Under the pieces are notes generated by a model that made no database searches, was not told the DNA's origin, and saw only the letters and a list, made by a program, of their open reading frames with translations. A program made the position numbers and the translations under genes. This document shows, in pieces, positions 6,463 through 16,479 of a stretch of DNA of 64,000 nucleotides. Position 1 is the stretch's first letter. Every line of letters begins with the position of its first letter. The stretch is from Verrucomicrobiales bacterium (lineage in GTDB: Bacteria > Verrucomicrobiota > Verrucomicrobiia > Limisphaerales > J093), in assembly GCA_024233305.1 (NCBI GenBank), contig JACKPV010000030.1:1-64000 (forward strand). Reading direction: 5' to 3'.

Positions 6463-8631
6463 ATGCTCACCTGGCGGCCTGCAGGCACGTCGAGACAGAC
6501 GAGGAAAGACCGGTTCTCCGGCGGCGGCCCGGCGGAAGTGGAGCGGGGCATCCACCGGCTTCATTGGTGGCGCGTCGGGCTGACCGTGCTCGTCGGCGCG
6601 GTGACCGGTGTTGGTGCGACGGTTACATCCCGGGCGGGCACTCCGACGTCCGCGCCGCCGGTCGCCTGGTTGGTTGGAGGCCACGTGTTGCCGCCGGCGG
6701 TGATGCGCTTTTCCGCGGACGGTTCGCGGTTGTGGACCGCCGGATCCATCAGTGGCGCCAAGGAATGGGACTTCGCTGCGCGCCGTCTCCGGCGCACGGT
6801 CTGGCCCGGGCCGCGGAGCGTCCTGGCCGATCTGCTTCCGGATCGCGGGCTGGCGGCGATGACGACCGTGGATGACCGGCTGTGGTTGATGGATTTGAAC
6901 ACGGGCCGGCCGCAGGTGGTTTTGCCGGTGTCGCTCTATGACCGCCCGCTGCTTTCGCCTGACGGCAGCCACGCGGTGCTCTGTTTGGTTTCGAGCGGAC
7001 CGTTTGGCGGGCCGCCGGGGATGCGGGTGCTGCGGTGGTCGGACGCGAGCATTCAGGAACCGGTCTTTGCGCTGCAAGGAGGGTTCATCCTGGCCGCATT
7101 CTGCTTCAGCGAAAGCGACTTCCTGGCGGTGGATCTTGGCGTGCGATTGCTCCGGTTTCGCATCGGCCGGCACGACCCGTTGTGGGAGCGGGAAGGGGAC
7201 TACTGGCCGCTGACGGTTCGCCCGGGCGGAACGGAGTTCCTTGGGGTGCAGCAGCGCCTTCCCGTGTGTCTGGATGCGGCGAACGGCTCGCTGCTCCGTG
7301 AGTTCCCGCGCCTCCCGTCCCCGGCAACCGCTGTGGCCTGGTCCCCCGATGGCGCCTCCATTGCCTTCGCCCTGGAGAACGGCGTCGTCGAGATCCGCCG
7401 TGCCACCGACGGCGCCCTGATCCGCACACTCGACGGTCTGGCGGGCCGGGCCGGTGCGGATTCGTTGCTTTGGTCGCCGGATGAGCGGTTCCTGCTCGCC
7501 TCGAATCTCGATCAGCTCTGGTCCTGGGAGCTGGCCGCAGCCGCCCCGCCGCAGGCGTTCCTTCCTCTGACCCGCGCCATTCACGCCACCGTTGCACACG
7601 ACGGGGCCCACGTGGTCACGGGGAACACGGACGAGCAGATCAACGGCATCGATGCGGCCACGGGTGAAGTCCGGTGGCGGCGGCCGCGTTCCCCCGAGCA
7701 CAACGCGCGCTCGCTGGCAGCGTCGCCGGCCGGGGATGTGCTGGCGCTGGGACGCAACGACGGGCAGTTGGAATTGTGGCGGACCTCTGATGGCACGCTC
7801 TTGGAGACAGTGAAACCGGGGTCACCGCCGGGAGATCCCTTGCCGGCGCCGCAGCTCCTCGAGCTGGCGTGGTCTCCCGACGGCGGGCGACTGGCCATCC
7901 ACGATCTGAGCAACCGGCTGCGCATCTGCCGGACGGACAATTGGAACACCCTGGCGGAGGCCATTGTGTCGGGTCTGTCCAGGGTGGCCTTCAGTCCCAA
8001 CGGCACGCTGGTGGTTGCCGCCGTGTCCGCGGAGAAACAGCGGATTCTCAGGGCGGCCGATCTGACGTTGGTCCGCGAGCTTCCGGCCGGCACGACCGTG
8101 GGTTTTCGGGCGGGCGGGACGGAGCTGGTCACGCTGGGAGGCGACGGTCGGGAAGGGGTGCTCGAGGTGTGGCGGTTGAGCGACGGCGCGCGGTTGCACG
8201 GGGTCCAGCTGGACTTCATGAGCGGCTTCAGCGCGCTGAGTCCTGACGGACGCGTGGTGTTCACGTCCGATAGCGGCACGGGGGACTGCACGGCCTGGGA
8301 GGTGGATACGGGCGCCCGCCTCGCGCACCTGGTGGGCGAGGTCGGCGTGCCGCTGAACGAGTTTCATGCCACCCCGGATGGAACGCGGTTGATTGCGCCC
8401 CGGGTGGACGGATCGCTGCTGGCGTTCGAGATTCCGTTCTTCCTGCGGACCACCGCCGCCGGTGCGGTCATCCGCCTCGAGGCCTTCGGTGGTGCCGGTC
8501 CCTTCGAGCTGCAGACGGCCCCGCGTCCGAATGGTCCCTGGGAAGCCACCCAGGTGGTGTTCGATCGGACAACGGTGGCGCCCCCGGCAAGTGGCGAAGA
8601 CGGCTGGTACCGGGCCCGAAGAGTGCGGTGA
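6463..8631 (+). CDS. Membrane-anchored or secreted WD40-like beta-propeller protein
   Basis: This is a 722-residue protein with a hydrophobic segment at about residues 36-55 that could act as an uncleaved signal anchor. From about residue 75 there are many WD40/PD40-like repeats, recognisable by recurrent phrases such as FSADGSRLWTAG, AWSPDGASIAFA, LWSPDERFLLAS and AWSPDGGRLAIHD. The last 60 residues (IRLEAFGGAGPFELQTA...GPWEATQ) resemble a small beta-domain common at the end of verrucomicrobial secreted proteins. A strong AGGAGG lies at 6432-6437 but is 25 bases from this ATG, longer than the usual spacing, so the exact start is uncertain. Role unknown; propellers of this kind usually scaffold protein contacts. 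It is 86 bp downstream of the iron-ADH gene. Confidence 0.8.
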   Translation: MLTWRPAGTSRQTRKDRFSGGGPAEVERGIHRLHWWRVGLTVLVGAVTGVGATVTSRAGTPTSAPPVAWLVGGHVLPPAVMRFSADGSRLWTAGSISGAKEWDFAARRLRRTVWPGPRSVLADLLPDRGLAAMTTVDDRLWLMDLNTGRPQVVLPVSLYDRPLLSPDGSHAVLCLVSSGPFGGPPGMRVLRWSDASIQEPVFALQGGFILAAFCFSESDFLAVDLGVRLLRFRIGRHDPLWEREGDYWPLTVRPGGTEFLGVQQRLPVCLDAANGSLLREFPRLPSPATAVAWSPDGASIAFALENGVVEIRRATDGALIRTLDGLAGRAGADSLLWSPDERFLLASNLDQLWSWELAAAAPPQAFLPLTRAIHATVAHDGAHVVTGNTDEQINGIDAATGEVRWRRPRSPEHNARSLAASPAGDVLALGRNDGQLELWRTSDGTLLETVKPGSPPGDPLPAPQLLELAWSPDGGRLAIHDLSNRLRICRTDNWNTLAEAIVSGLSRVAFSPNGTLVVAAVSAEKQRILRAADLTLVRELPAGTTVGFRAGGTELVTLGGDGREGVLEVWRLSDGARLHGVQLDFMSGFSALSPDGRVVFTSDSGTGDCTAWEVDTGARLAHLVGEVGVPLNEFHATPDGTRLIAPRVDGSLLAFEIPFFLRTTAAGAVIRLEAFGGAGPFELQTAPRPNGPWEATQVVFDRTTVAPPASGEDGWYRARRVR

Positions 8632-8749
8632 GGCGGACGCCCGCAAGCCTCCGGACCTTTCCGCCGACACCGGTCGTTTCGGCAACCAGCCGCGGCGCCG
8701 GATCAACCTTTGCCCCACCGACCATCATCCGGGGTCGCGAGCGGGCCGG

Positions 8750-10267
8750 TCAGCGCGACGGCAACCGGCTGTGCAAGGGCGGATAGGGCCGGCCGGGGAT
8801 GAGGCGCGAGCCGTCGGAGAAGCCTTCCGGTCGGTTGCGCAGGCGTTCAATCAGGCGGCTGCGCCAGGTCAGGAGCAACGCGGCTTGATCCGGGTCATCG
8901 GCGAGGTTGCGGTTTTCGACGGGATCCGTGGTCAGATCGAAGAGCTGCTCCGTTCCGTCCAACGGGCGCCAGATGTACTTGTGGCGGCCGTCGGTCAGGG
9001 CCTGGAAAGCCTGCGCCCGGCTGTAACAGTCCGCGTGCTCGAAGTGAAGCCAGTCACGCACCTTCACGGTGTCGCCGCGCAGCACGGGCCCCAGATCCAC
9101 GCCGTCCAGCGAGGTCGGCGGCCGGGCCCGGGCCAGCGACAGCAGGGTGGGCATGATATCCTCGAGGCAGACCGGTCGTTCGCAGCGCATCCCGGCTTGA
9201 AAGCCCAGCTCGCGGGAGCCGGCGACGATGAACGGGATGTTGGCCGAGCCTTCATAGGGTTCGCATTTCCGGAAGTAACCGTGGTCCCCCAGCATTTCGC
9301 CGTGATCGGAAGTCACGATGATCAACCAGGGCCGCCCGGCGCGTTCGCTGCGCGCGCGGAAGGCATCGATCAGGGGACCGACGGCGGCGTCGATCTGCTC
9401 GATCAGCCCGAAGTACCCCGCCTGTGTCGCCCGCAACGTCTCCCCCTCGAGTCGCACGCGGTGGCCTTGTTTGTCACCGCCGGGCGGGATGGCCGCCCAG
9501 TCTTCCCAGTCGCCGTACGCCGGTTCCGGCAGCGCCCGCCGACGGAGGTCGTCAAAGAGCGCCCGGGGCGGAAACAGCGGGGGATGCGGGGCGTAGAACG
9601 AGGTGGTCAGAAACAGCGGTCGATCCGGGCTGGTTTCGGCAACCGCCCGTTGTGACTCCCGAACGATCCAGGCCGTTGGATGCAGGTCTTCGGCCAGCGG
9701 CCAGGGACCCGCTTCCCAACCGTTGAAGCTCAGTCCGAGGTCCGCCACCAACTGGCGAATGCCCCCGGTCTGCGGCGCGGCGGCGCGCAGGAACGTGTCA
9801 TAGTCGTCGCCGCCCACGTAGGTCGAGCCCAGCAACTGCGTTTCGTAACCGTAGGGCTCGGCCGCCGGTTGCTGATGCATGTTCCGACCGATCAGGACCG
9901 TGCGGTAACCGGCCGCGGCGAGCGCCTGCGGGAGCGTGGTGGTCGTGATGGGTTGCGCGGCAAACCCGACCACGCCGCTGGTTTGCGGGAACCGCCCGGT
10001 CAGCAGGGCGTGGCGCGCCGGAATGCAGGACGCCACGGTCGTGTAGGCCCGACGAAACAACGCGCCTTCCCGGGCCAGCCGATCCAGGGTGGGGGTGCGC
10101 ACGACGGGATGCTCCAGGAGCGACAGGCAGTCGCCCCGCATCTGGTCGGGCATGAGCAGGAGGATGTCCGGGCGGCCGGGATTCAGTGCCGGCGTTGCCG
10201 CGGCCAACAACCCTAAACCCGCGACCAACGCGAGTCCGGTTCCGAAGAGTTGGAGGAGTCTTTTCAT
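8750..10267 (-). CDS. Secreted type I sulfatase
   Basis: This 505-residue arylsulfatase-family enzyme removes sulfate esters, probably from polysaccharides, outside the cytoplasm. MKRLLQLFGT and the following hydrophobic run up to about residue 27 form a signal peptide. The formylglycine signature CIPAR is at residues 81-85, inside a standard SCIPARHALLTG context. The metal-binding Asp is near residue 41 (LLMPDQMRGD), and the TSDHGEMLGDHGYFRK block carries the second metal and histidine ligands. The start at 10267 is preferred to one at 10288, which would overlap the upstream gene's stop and precede the signal peptide. It begins 18 bases after the stop of the CotH gene, so the two are one operon. 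The maturase is not encoded here. Substrate cannot be assigned. Confidence 0.93.
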   Translation of the reverse strand: MKRLLQLFGTGLALVAGLGLLAAATPALNPGRPDILLLMPDQMRGDCLSLLEHPVVRTPTLDRLAREGALFRRAYTTVASCIPARHALLTGRFPQTSGVVGFAAQPITTTTLPQALAAAGYRTVLIGRNMHQQPAAEPYGYETQLLGSTYVGGDDYDTFLRAAAPQTGGIRQLVADLGLSFNGWEAGPWPLAEDLHPTAWIVRESQRAVAETSPDRPLFLTTSFYAPHPPLFPPRALFDDLRRRALPEPAYGDWEDWAAIPPGGDKQGHRVRLEGETLRATQAGYFGLIEQIDAAVGPLIDAFRARSERAGRPWLIIVTSDHGEMLGDHGYFRKCEPYEGSANIPFIVAGSRELGFQAGMRCERPVCLEDIMPTLLSLARARPPTSLDGVDLGPVLRGDTVKVRDWLHFEHADCYSRAQAFQALTDGRHKYIWRPLDGTEQLFDLTTDPVENRNLADDPDQAALLLTWRSRLIERLRNRPEGFSDGSRLIPGRPYPPLHSRLPSR

Positions 10268-10284
10268 CAGGATGCATGCAACGT

Positions 10285-13200
10285 TCACCGAACCCAGAGC
10301 ACGCGCAGGAACAGGCTGCCATTCCCCGGATTCGGCGGCAAGGCCACCGACTGCCAGCCGTCCACGTCCGCGTCAACCGCCGCCAGGAACCGCCAAGCCG
10401 CGGACTCAAGGCGGTCGCTGTACTGCACCTCGTAGCGCTCGCCGGCGAGGGCTTGGAAACGGAAGGCCGGCGGACTGCCGGGTTCCGGAGCATCGAAGAC
10501 GAGTCTGAACGGCGCGGTGATTTCCCACGTGAACGCCTGGCGATCCGTGAGTGCGGGCTGGCCGTCATCGGTCACGGTGACCGCCACCGCGAAGATCCCG
10601 GAAGCGGAGGGCCGCCCCGTCAGGCGCCCCTCGTCCGCAACCAGCTTGATGCCGGGCGGCAGACCTTCAGCGGAGAACCGCAACGACTGCGGCGGCGCGT
10701 CGGGATCGGAGGCCGTCAGCTGGAACTCGAAGGGAATGTCCGCGGGATGGCGGAAGTCGGCGATTGGCTCGAGCACGGGCGGGTTGTTTCCCCCCACGGC
10801 GCCCGAGCCTGGAGAACCGCCCGGGGCCGAGGCCCGCCAGGACGCCGGGTCGTTGCCGTAACTCAGCGCGGAGACCCGTTCGAGGCTGATGTCCCCGCGG
10901 TTGGCCGCGACGGGCCAGGGTGCCACCGGCTCATAACTCACCCGGTCAACGCGGTAATAGGGAATGGTCCCGTCGGGTTCGGGATCGCCCGGCCGTCGCA
11001 ACTTCACCGATTCGCCGGCGTTGTTGAGGGCGCCGGACCAGGGACCGTGAATCGGGATGCCGTCGGGTACCGGGTATTGCGTCCGGAACGACGCGGGATC
11101 GATCGCGCACACCAGGAGCCGAGCGCCGGCAGCCAGCCATTGGTCCGGCGGAAACGCGAAGTCCACCGCGCCGGAAAGCACCCACGGGTTGCCCGGGCGG
11201 GCGGGATCGAAGAGCGGAATTGCGGCGGCGGTCGGGTTGAGGAGTTCGATGTATTCGGCCCGGCCGGCAGCCGGGCGATACATGATCTCGCTGAAGACCA
11301 CCGGACCCACCCGCGGCCCGGCGTTGGCTCCGTCCGGAGTGGGCGCCGCCAACTCCGTGAAATCGACGCGCCCATCCGAGCGCTCATGGCGGCCGAACGT
11401 TTCTTCGCGCTCGACGGCAGGAAAGTCCACCGTGTCGACGAACCGCAGGATGTTCGTTCCTTCGACCCGGAGCAGCAGCACGTCCGACCCGAGTTCGCTG
11501 AAGCCGAAACCCAGTTCATTGGAGGTCAGGATCAGAAAGCCGCCCGCCGGGATGACGGTTTCCTCGGGGAAGCCGTACCGCGTGGGCCGGGCCAGATGGT
11601 CGGTCAGGTGGAGCCCCGTCAAGTCGGCCGGCTCGGGTCCCAGGTTTTGCAGTTCCACCCAATCCTCGCCGAGGTCCGAATGCGCCAGCACCTCGCTGAT
11701 CACGAGCGTGCGTGGGGCCAGGTCCAACCGTCCGGGAGAACCGTGGTAGAGGCCGCTGGAACGCCAATTCGCGGCGCGGGCCAGGAACGTGTCACGCTCG
11801 GCAGGATCGTCCGGGACCGCGTCGGGTTCCCGCAATTCGAGGGAACTGCCGGCCCCGTTCGCGCGTTGCGGCCAGTCGTTCGAGGTCCCGTAGGTCACGC
11901 CGGCCAGCGGTTCCCAACCCGCGTCCAGCAGGGTGATCGTTTCCCCTTCGTCACTGAGCCGGCCCGACCACTGACCCGCCACCGAAATGTCCGGCGCAAA
12001 CCACGGCGAGGTCGCGTCGCGATAACGCGCGTCAAATGTCGCCAGGTTTTCGACCACGACCGCGCATTGCCCCGGAGCCAGAGTGAAGCCGTCCGGGAAA
12101 AGAAACTCGACCCCATCGTCCAAACGGACACCGGTGAGGTCGACGAAGTCCCCGGTGCGGTTCTGCACTTCGAGGAACTCGCCGTCATCGGAGCCGTCCG
12201 GGTTGTAATGCACTTCCGTGAACAGCACGTCACCCGGACGCGGCGACACGCGCGCCACGGTGGTGAATGCCGCCTCCGCCAGGGCGCTCCATGTGTTGCC
12301 GGTCCGGACCCGCGCCCGGATCACCGTGTCGCCGGTGATGGCGATTTCCTTCGCCGCCGGCGCGTGGAGCGCGAGGTCGAAACGGAGGTCGGAACTCGTC
12401 GGGTTGGCTTGATGCACTTCGACCGCCAGCACGTTGTCGCCGGCCACGAGGTTGCCCGCCGGCAGGACGAACGGATTGGCCTGCGTCTCGGCACTGCCAC
12501 CCACGGCTGTCAGCGCCCGCGTATCGGGGTCCAGCGCGCCGGTGGGGAGGTTGTCCCGGACCACTTCGACGCCGTTGAGATAAACGGCCGCGCCATCATC
12601 GCGCACGAGTTCCACGGTGAGGACGGCTTCGGGATTGGCGGCCGGCACGTTGAACTGCCGCCGGAAATAGGCGGTGATCCGCTTGTTCGCGGCGTCCTCG
12701 CCGAAATCAAGCGTGGTGGCCTCGTCCCCGTTGCCGTAACCCAACGGCGCCGCGCCGGTGGCCCAGGCGATGGGGTTGTAGCCGCGCTGATGCCAGTTGG
12801 GACTCGGCAACGTGCCGCGGTCCCAATAGCGCCACTCCGCCCCCAACGGGAACCAGGTGGCCCCGCCGTCCCAGGCAATCGCGCCCGGCGCCACGGCTCC
12901 CCCCGGCAGGCGTGGATCGGAACCGTCGAGCGTATAGTAAAGCGTTCCGGAACCGGCGGACAGGATGGCGGTAAAGCCGTTGGTTACAGCGCCGCCGTTC
13001 TGATTGAAGGCGGGAGCATCGACCGCGGGATACAGTCCGCGCGCCCGCAGCTGACTGATGAGCGCGGCCGTGCGCGTGCGGAACAAGCCATTGCGCACGT
13101 CGTTGGCCGCGGCGACCCAGTTGTCCGGCGTCCGTTGGCTCCACCGTGCGCATTCGGCCAGCAGGCTGTTCGCGATTTCCTCCATGCGCGCCTCGAGCCG

Positions 13201-15684
13201 GGCCCGGTTCCGTTCGGGAGTCAACGCGCCGTCGTTGAAGAGATGCCGGTGAATGCGGTCCGCCAGCAGGATCATGAACTCCGGATCGCGCTCCGCGGTC
13301 AGGGCGCCGAACAGGCCGCCGGGGCCCGGGTTCGACGTCGAATCGCCGCTGTCGCGCAAGAAGCCGTCGGCGTCCGCAAGCCAGAACTTGAACCCGCTCC
13401 CGGGCGCTCGTGGTCCCGCCGCGCGGTATTCGGTCTCGGCGTTGCCGTAGAACCAGCTCAACATGAAATCCACGAGGTGCGGCACATCCAGGCGGGCCCT
13501 TACCGTCGCGTAGCTCGCCCGGTTCGCCCGGACCCATTCCCAGGGCTCGCGGTCCGGCGGGTCCGGTGTGCCGGGAATGAAGCTGCTGCCGACGTTGTCG
13601 TTGCCGCGCACGGTGAGGTAGTCCTCGGCCGGCCCGCCGAGGTAATCGGCGAGAAACCGGTCGTTCAGCCGTTCCCGCAAATGGTATTGCCCCCAGTAGG
13701 CCCCGTTGAGGTAGAGGTGCACGAAACGCCCGTGCGGGTTGAGGCTGCCCATGTCGAGCATCGTGTCCTCGTTGAAACGCGCCGACATGTAGAAGCCGCG
13801 CGAGGCCATGTCGTGCGAGCCGCCACGGAGGTCCAGTTCGTCAAAGGTGTCGACCGCCAGAAACCCATGGTCGAAGCCGCGGAACAATGGCGCCTCGAGT
13901 TTGGGCGTGCCGTATTCGGTCCGGAACTTGAGCCGGTAGTTCTTCTTGTCGAACGTCGTCCACGCACCCCCGAAACGGTGCATGCCGCAGTTCGCCTGGA
14001 CCGCCGGCGCGTTGTCCGGCCAGAAGATCTCCACCGAGGCCGGACGTTCCACATAATCGTCCGGCAGCTCCGGCACGGTGACGGACAGGGACGGCAGTTC
14101 GCGCAAACCGATTTCCAACCGCTTGGCATACCGCGCATCCTGCGTGATGGCCGGGTCCATGGTCGCGCCACCGATCACGTCGCGCAGGAAGATGTAGCTG
14201 TGCGTTTGCACCCGCGGCGACCGGTACCCCGCACGTTGCACCGTGGCGCGCACGGTGGTGGTGCGCGCGATCGACAGCGGCCCCGGGTAAGCCCGGTAAG
14301 GTTCGCGGCCACCGTAGGAATAGAGCACCTGCGCGTCCGGGTCCGGATGCGTGAGGGTCAGCGCGAAGGCGTTCGTCTGAAACCCGCGGGATTGGCTGAA
14401 TTCAACCGGCGGCAACCAGCCTGCGTAACGCGTCGCCAGGTTCAAGGCCCCGGGCGTCGGCTCGAGGAAAGCCCATTCGCCGTCCAACGTGCGCCCGTAC
14501 GCGAGGTCTTCGTCCTGGGCCGGATAACGCTCGACGGCGTCCAGCGTCGTGGCGCCATCGGCGGCGGTCAGCCACAGGCCTTCGCCTTCGGCGTCGAGTT
14601 GGAAGTTCGCGTGCAACCCGCCCGCCGCATCGATGGATTCGTTGCGCCCGGAGGCCCGCACCAGCAGGTAACCATGCGCGGGAATGGTCACCGATGGAAA
14701 CACCCACCGCATGGGCCGCGCGGGATCGTCGCTCAATCCATACCCGGCCAAGTCCACCGCCGAGGCGCCCGGGTTGTACAACTCGATCCAGTCCGGAGTG
14801 TCACCACGACCGTCCCGCAGGGAAAGCCGGTTGCGGGCGACGAACTCGTTGATCCGCACGGGCAGCGGGCCGCCGTCCACTTCCACGGCCACCCCGCGGG
14901 CGTAGACGCCGCAGCGATTGGTGCCGACGAGCAGATACTCGGTCGAGACCTCGGGCGAGACGGTCCAGGCCCCGAGCCCGGCCGGACTGGTCGCGGCCAG
15001 GACCGAGCCAATCCCGGGATGCAGCTCCAGTCTGTCGAGTTCGTTCTGGGACCAGGTCAGACGCACCGGGTCGCCGCGGTGGACCGCCGTGGCCTCCGCC
15101 GTGAAGCCAAGCAGACCAACCTCCGGCAGGGGCCGCCCGTAAGCCTCGACCTCCTTGATGCCGAGATACCATTCAATGCCGCCCGTCGGGTGCGACCGTT
15201 CCTTGTTCTCGAAACCAACCCGGACGAAACGCGCGCGCACCGGCCCCGGCAACGCGACATCGAACGTCGCCGAACCACCGCTCAGATGCCGGGCGAACAC
15301 GGAGCCATGGCGCTCATCGAACAAGCGGACCGTGGCGTGCGTCATCCGGGCCTGAAAGCCATTCGCGGCGAGCGTGCGGACTCCGTAAAGCGCGTAAGGC
15401 TCGCCCAGATCGACCTCCCAGTAGGCGTCCACGGACTTGTCCGTCGTCAGGACTTCGGTCGCCGGGTTGCCGTCATTCCCGTTCGACGCCGGCGGGAGGT
15501 TGTCCTGGTACCGGACCATGTAGGCCTCCCGTCCCAGGGCGAGGTTGGGGAACTCGAGAAAGTCCGGCTCGGCTGCGGTCGCCACCCCCGACGCAGCCGT
15601 CAGCAGACCGACCAGCAACCGCGCGCCGGCGGTCCATCTGCCCGCGTCCCGGCGTCCGTGGTTGGAAGGAGAATTCCGGATCAC
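10285..15684 (-). CDS. Giant secreted CotH-kinase/lamin-tail multidomain protein
   Basis: This is a 1799-residue extracellular protein. Approximate order: signal peptide (1-38); discoidin/F5-8C-like domain (45-190); a first lamin-tail domain (270-400, INEFVARNRLSLRDG... DWIELYNPG); a chitobiase-C-like segment (430-500); CotH domain (520-870, with FGGAWTTFDKKNYRLKF and DELDLRGGSHD); a second chitobiase-C motif near 910 (TLDGSDPRLPGG); a carbohydrate-binding-like block (940-1110, VYLNGVEVVRDNLP); two to three more lamin-tail domains (1145-1600); a He_PIG/cadherin-like domain (1640-1740); and a C-terminal beta tail. CotH proteins of spore coats are protein kinases; for bacterial lamin-tail/CotH giants the substrate is not known. 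Operon with the sulfatase downstream suggests a surface polysaccharide role. Confidence 0.88.
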   Translation of the reverse strand: MIRNSPSNHGRRDAGRWTAGARLLVGLLTAASGVATAAEPDFLEFPNLALGREAYMVRYQDNLPPASNGNDGNPATEVLTTDKSVDAYWEVDLGEPYALYGVRTLAANGFQARMTHATVRLFDERHGSVFARHLSGGSATFDVALPGPVRARFVRVGFENKERSHPTGGIEWYLGIKEVEAYGRPLPEVGLLGFTAEATAVHRGDPVRLTWSQNELDRLELHPGIGSVLAATSPAGLGAWTVSPEVSTEYLLVGTNRCGVYARGVAVEVDGGPLPVRINEFVARNRLSLRDGRGDTPDWIELYNPGASAVDLAGYGLSDDPARPMRWVFPSVTIPAHGYLLVRASGRNESIDAAGGLHANFQLDAEGEGLWLTAADGATTLDAVERYPAQDEDLAYGRTLDGEWAFLEPTPGALNLATRYAGWLPPVEFSQSRGFQTNAFALTLTHPDPDAQVLYSYGGREPYRAYPGPLSIARTTTVRATVQRAGYRSPRVQTHSYIFLRDVIGGATMDPAITQDARYAKRLEIGLRELPSLSVTVPELPDDYVERPASVEIFWPDNAPAVQANCGMHRFGGAWTTFDKKNYRLKFRTEYGTPKLEAPLFRGFDHGFLAVDTFDELDLRGGSHDMASRGFYMSARFNEDTMLDMGSLNPHGRFVHLYLNGAYWGQYHLRERLNDRFLADYLGGPAEDYLTVRGNDNVGSSFIPGTPDPPDREPWEWVRANRASYATVRARLDVPHLVDFMLSWFYGNAETEYRAAGPRAPGSGFKFWLADADGFLRDSGDSTSNPGPGGLFGALTAERDPEFMILLADRIHRHLFNDGALTPERNRARLEARMEEIANSLLAECARWSQRTPDNWVAAANDVRNGLFRTRTAALISQLRARGLYPAVDAPAFNQNGGAVTNGFTAILSAGSGTLYYTLDGSDPRLPGGAVAPGAIAWDGGATWFPLGAEWRYWDRGTLPSPNWHQRGYNPIAWATGAAPLGYGNGDEATTLDFGEDAANKRITAYFRRQFNVPAANPEAVLTVELVRDDGAAVYLNGVEVVRDNLPTGALDPDTRALTAVGGSAETQANPFVLPAGNLVAGDNVLAVEVHQANPTSSDLRFDLALHAPAAKEIAITGDTVIRARVRTGNTWSALAEAAFTTVARVSPRPGDVLFTEVHYNPDGSDDGEFLEVQNRTGDFVDLTGVRLDDGVEFLFPDGFTLAPGQCAVVVENLATFDARYRDATSPWFAPDISVAGQWSGRLSDEGETITLLDAGWEPLAGVTYGTSNDWPQRANGAGSSLELREPDAVPDDPAERDTFLARAANWRSSGLYHGSPGRLDLAPRTLVISEVLAHSDLGEDWVELQNLGPEPADLTGLHLTDHLARPTRYGFPEETVIPAGGFLILTSNELGFGFSELGSDVLLLRVEGTNILRFVDTVDFPAVEREETFGRHERSDGRVDFTELAAPTPDGANAGPRVGPVVFSEIMYRPAAGRAEYIELLNPTAAAIPLFDPARPGNPWVLSGAVDFAFPPDQWLAAGARLLVCAIDPASFRTQYPVPDGIPIHGPWSGALNNAGESVKLRRPGDPEPDGTIPYYRVDRVSYEPVAPWPVAANRGDISLERVSALSYGNDPASWRASAPGGSPGSGAVGGNNPPVLEPIADFRHPADIPFEFQLTASDPDAPPQSLRFSAEGLPPGIKLVADEGRLTGRPSASGIFAVAVTVTDDGQPALTDRQAFTWEITAPFRLVFDAPEPGSPPAFRFQALAGERYEVQYSDRLESAAWRFLAAVDADVDGWQSVALPPNPGNGSLFLRVLWVR

Positions 15685-15777
15685 GTCGCCACCATAACCC
15701 GAAGGCGGACCGCGAGGTCGATGGGAAACCCGCCGGTCCGAACCTGCCGGGCAGCGCCGACCCGGATCATGGCCGCA

Positions 15778-15818
15778 CGAAAATGAAAACGCCCGCGGCT
15801 GCCGGATGCCCGCGGGCG
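15778..15818 (-). terminator. Rho-independent terminator of the ferritin-like gene
   Basis: CGCCCGCGG (15790-15798) pairs perfectly with CCGCGGGCG (15810-15818) across an 11-base loop. On the minus strand the hairpin is followed by TTTTCATTTTCG. It lies 29 bases beyond the stop of the gene at 15848-16273, and would also keep read-through out of the CotH gene's promoter region. Confidence 0.85.
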
Positions 15819-15847
15819 GCCTGGGCGCTGTGGATTCCGCCGGGCGA

Positions 15848-16273
15848 TCAGAGCGGCCAGTCCTGGAGGATGCGCTGGGTTTCCTCCGAATGGCCGCTTT
15901 CGTCGCGCACCATGTCCTCGAGCTGGACCGCCAGGCCCTTGTCGCCGAACTCGTCCGCTTCCCGGGCCCGCTGCGTGTAATCCGCTGCCGCCTTCTGCTC
16001 GGCGGCCAGGACGGCTTCGAGCATTTCGCGATTGCCGCGCGCGGGTGGAACCGGGCGCGGGGTGGTGGTCGGTTCGCCGCCCAGTGCCACGATCTTGTTG
16101 GCCAGAAACTGCGCGTGCAGCTGCTCGTCTGCCACCTCGGTCTGGAAGAACTGGGCGAGCTGCGGCCGGAAGGGTCCGCTGGCCTTGGCGGCGTAGGTCA
16201 GGTATTGAATGATCGCTCCGAGTTCGCCGGCCAGGTCTTCGTTGAGATGTTGAATCAGGGTCTGTTTGTCCAT
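15848..16273 (-). CDS. Ferritin-like/bacterioferritin-family di-iron protein
   Basis: The 141-residue protein has the four-helix ferritin-like layout. Metal ligands visible are E17 (LAGELGAIIQY), an ExxDEQLH block at about 47-53, a mid-chain Glu in LAAEQKAAADY near 92, and ExxxxH near the C-terminus (DESGHSEET). It is shorter than classical bacterioferritin (about 155-160) and closer to the small ferritin-like proteins annotated as bacterioferritin or YciE-like. Likely role: iron storage or oxidant protection in the cytoplasm. It has its own terminator at 15778-15818 and a weak candidate promoter at 16309-16336, so it is probably monocistronic. Methionine haem ligation is not evident. Confidence 0.85.
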   Translation of the reverse strand: MDKQTLIQHLNEDLAGELGAIIQYLTYAAKASGPFRPQLAQFFQTEVADEQLHAQFLANKIVALGGEPTTTPRPVPPARGNREMLEAVLAAEQKAAADYTQRAREADEFGDKGLAVQLEDMVRDESGHSEETQRILQDWPL

Positions 16274-16308
16274 AAATCAGGTTTATTTTTCTCCGTCGTT
16301 GCCCCCAC

Positions 16309-16336
16309 AGATTACCATAAACCCCACGGCTGGCAA
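16309..16336 (-). promoter_or_regulatory. Weak candidate sigma-70-like promoter for the ferritin-like gene
   Basis: On the minus strand TTGCCA (16336-16331) and TAATCT (16314-16309) are 16 bases apart, upstream of the ATG at 16273. The -35 is good but the -10 matches only three consensus positions. Confidence 0.3.
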
Positions 16337-16479
16337 ACGAGCGGCGGAAATCCACGCGGCGGCCGGAAACGGTCGCACCTCCCCCTTGGACGGACGTTCG
16401 ATTTCTCCGTGGCGACCGCCTTTTGCAGTTGGCGGAAACGCCCGCTCCGGTAGCCTCAGCCGTATCGATTCAGTCAATG

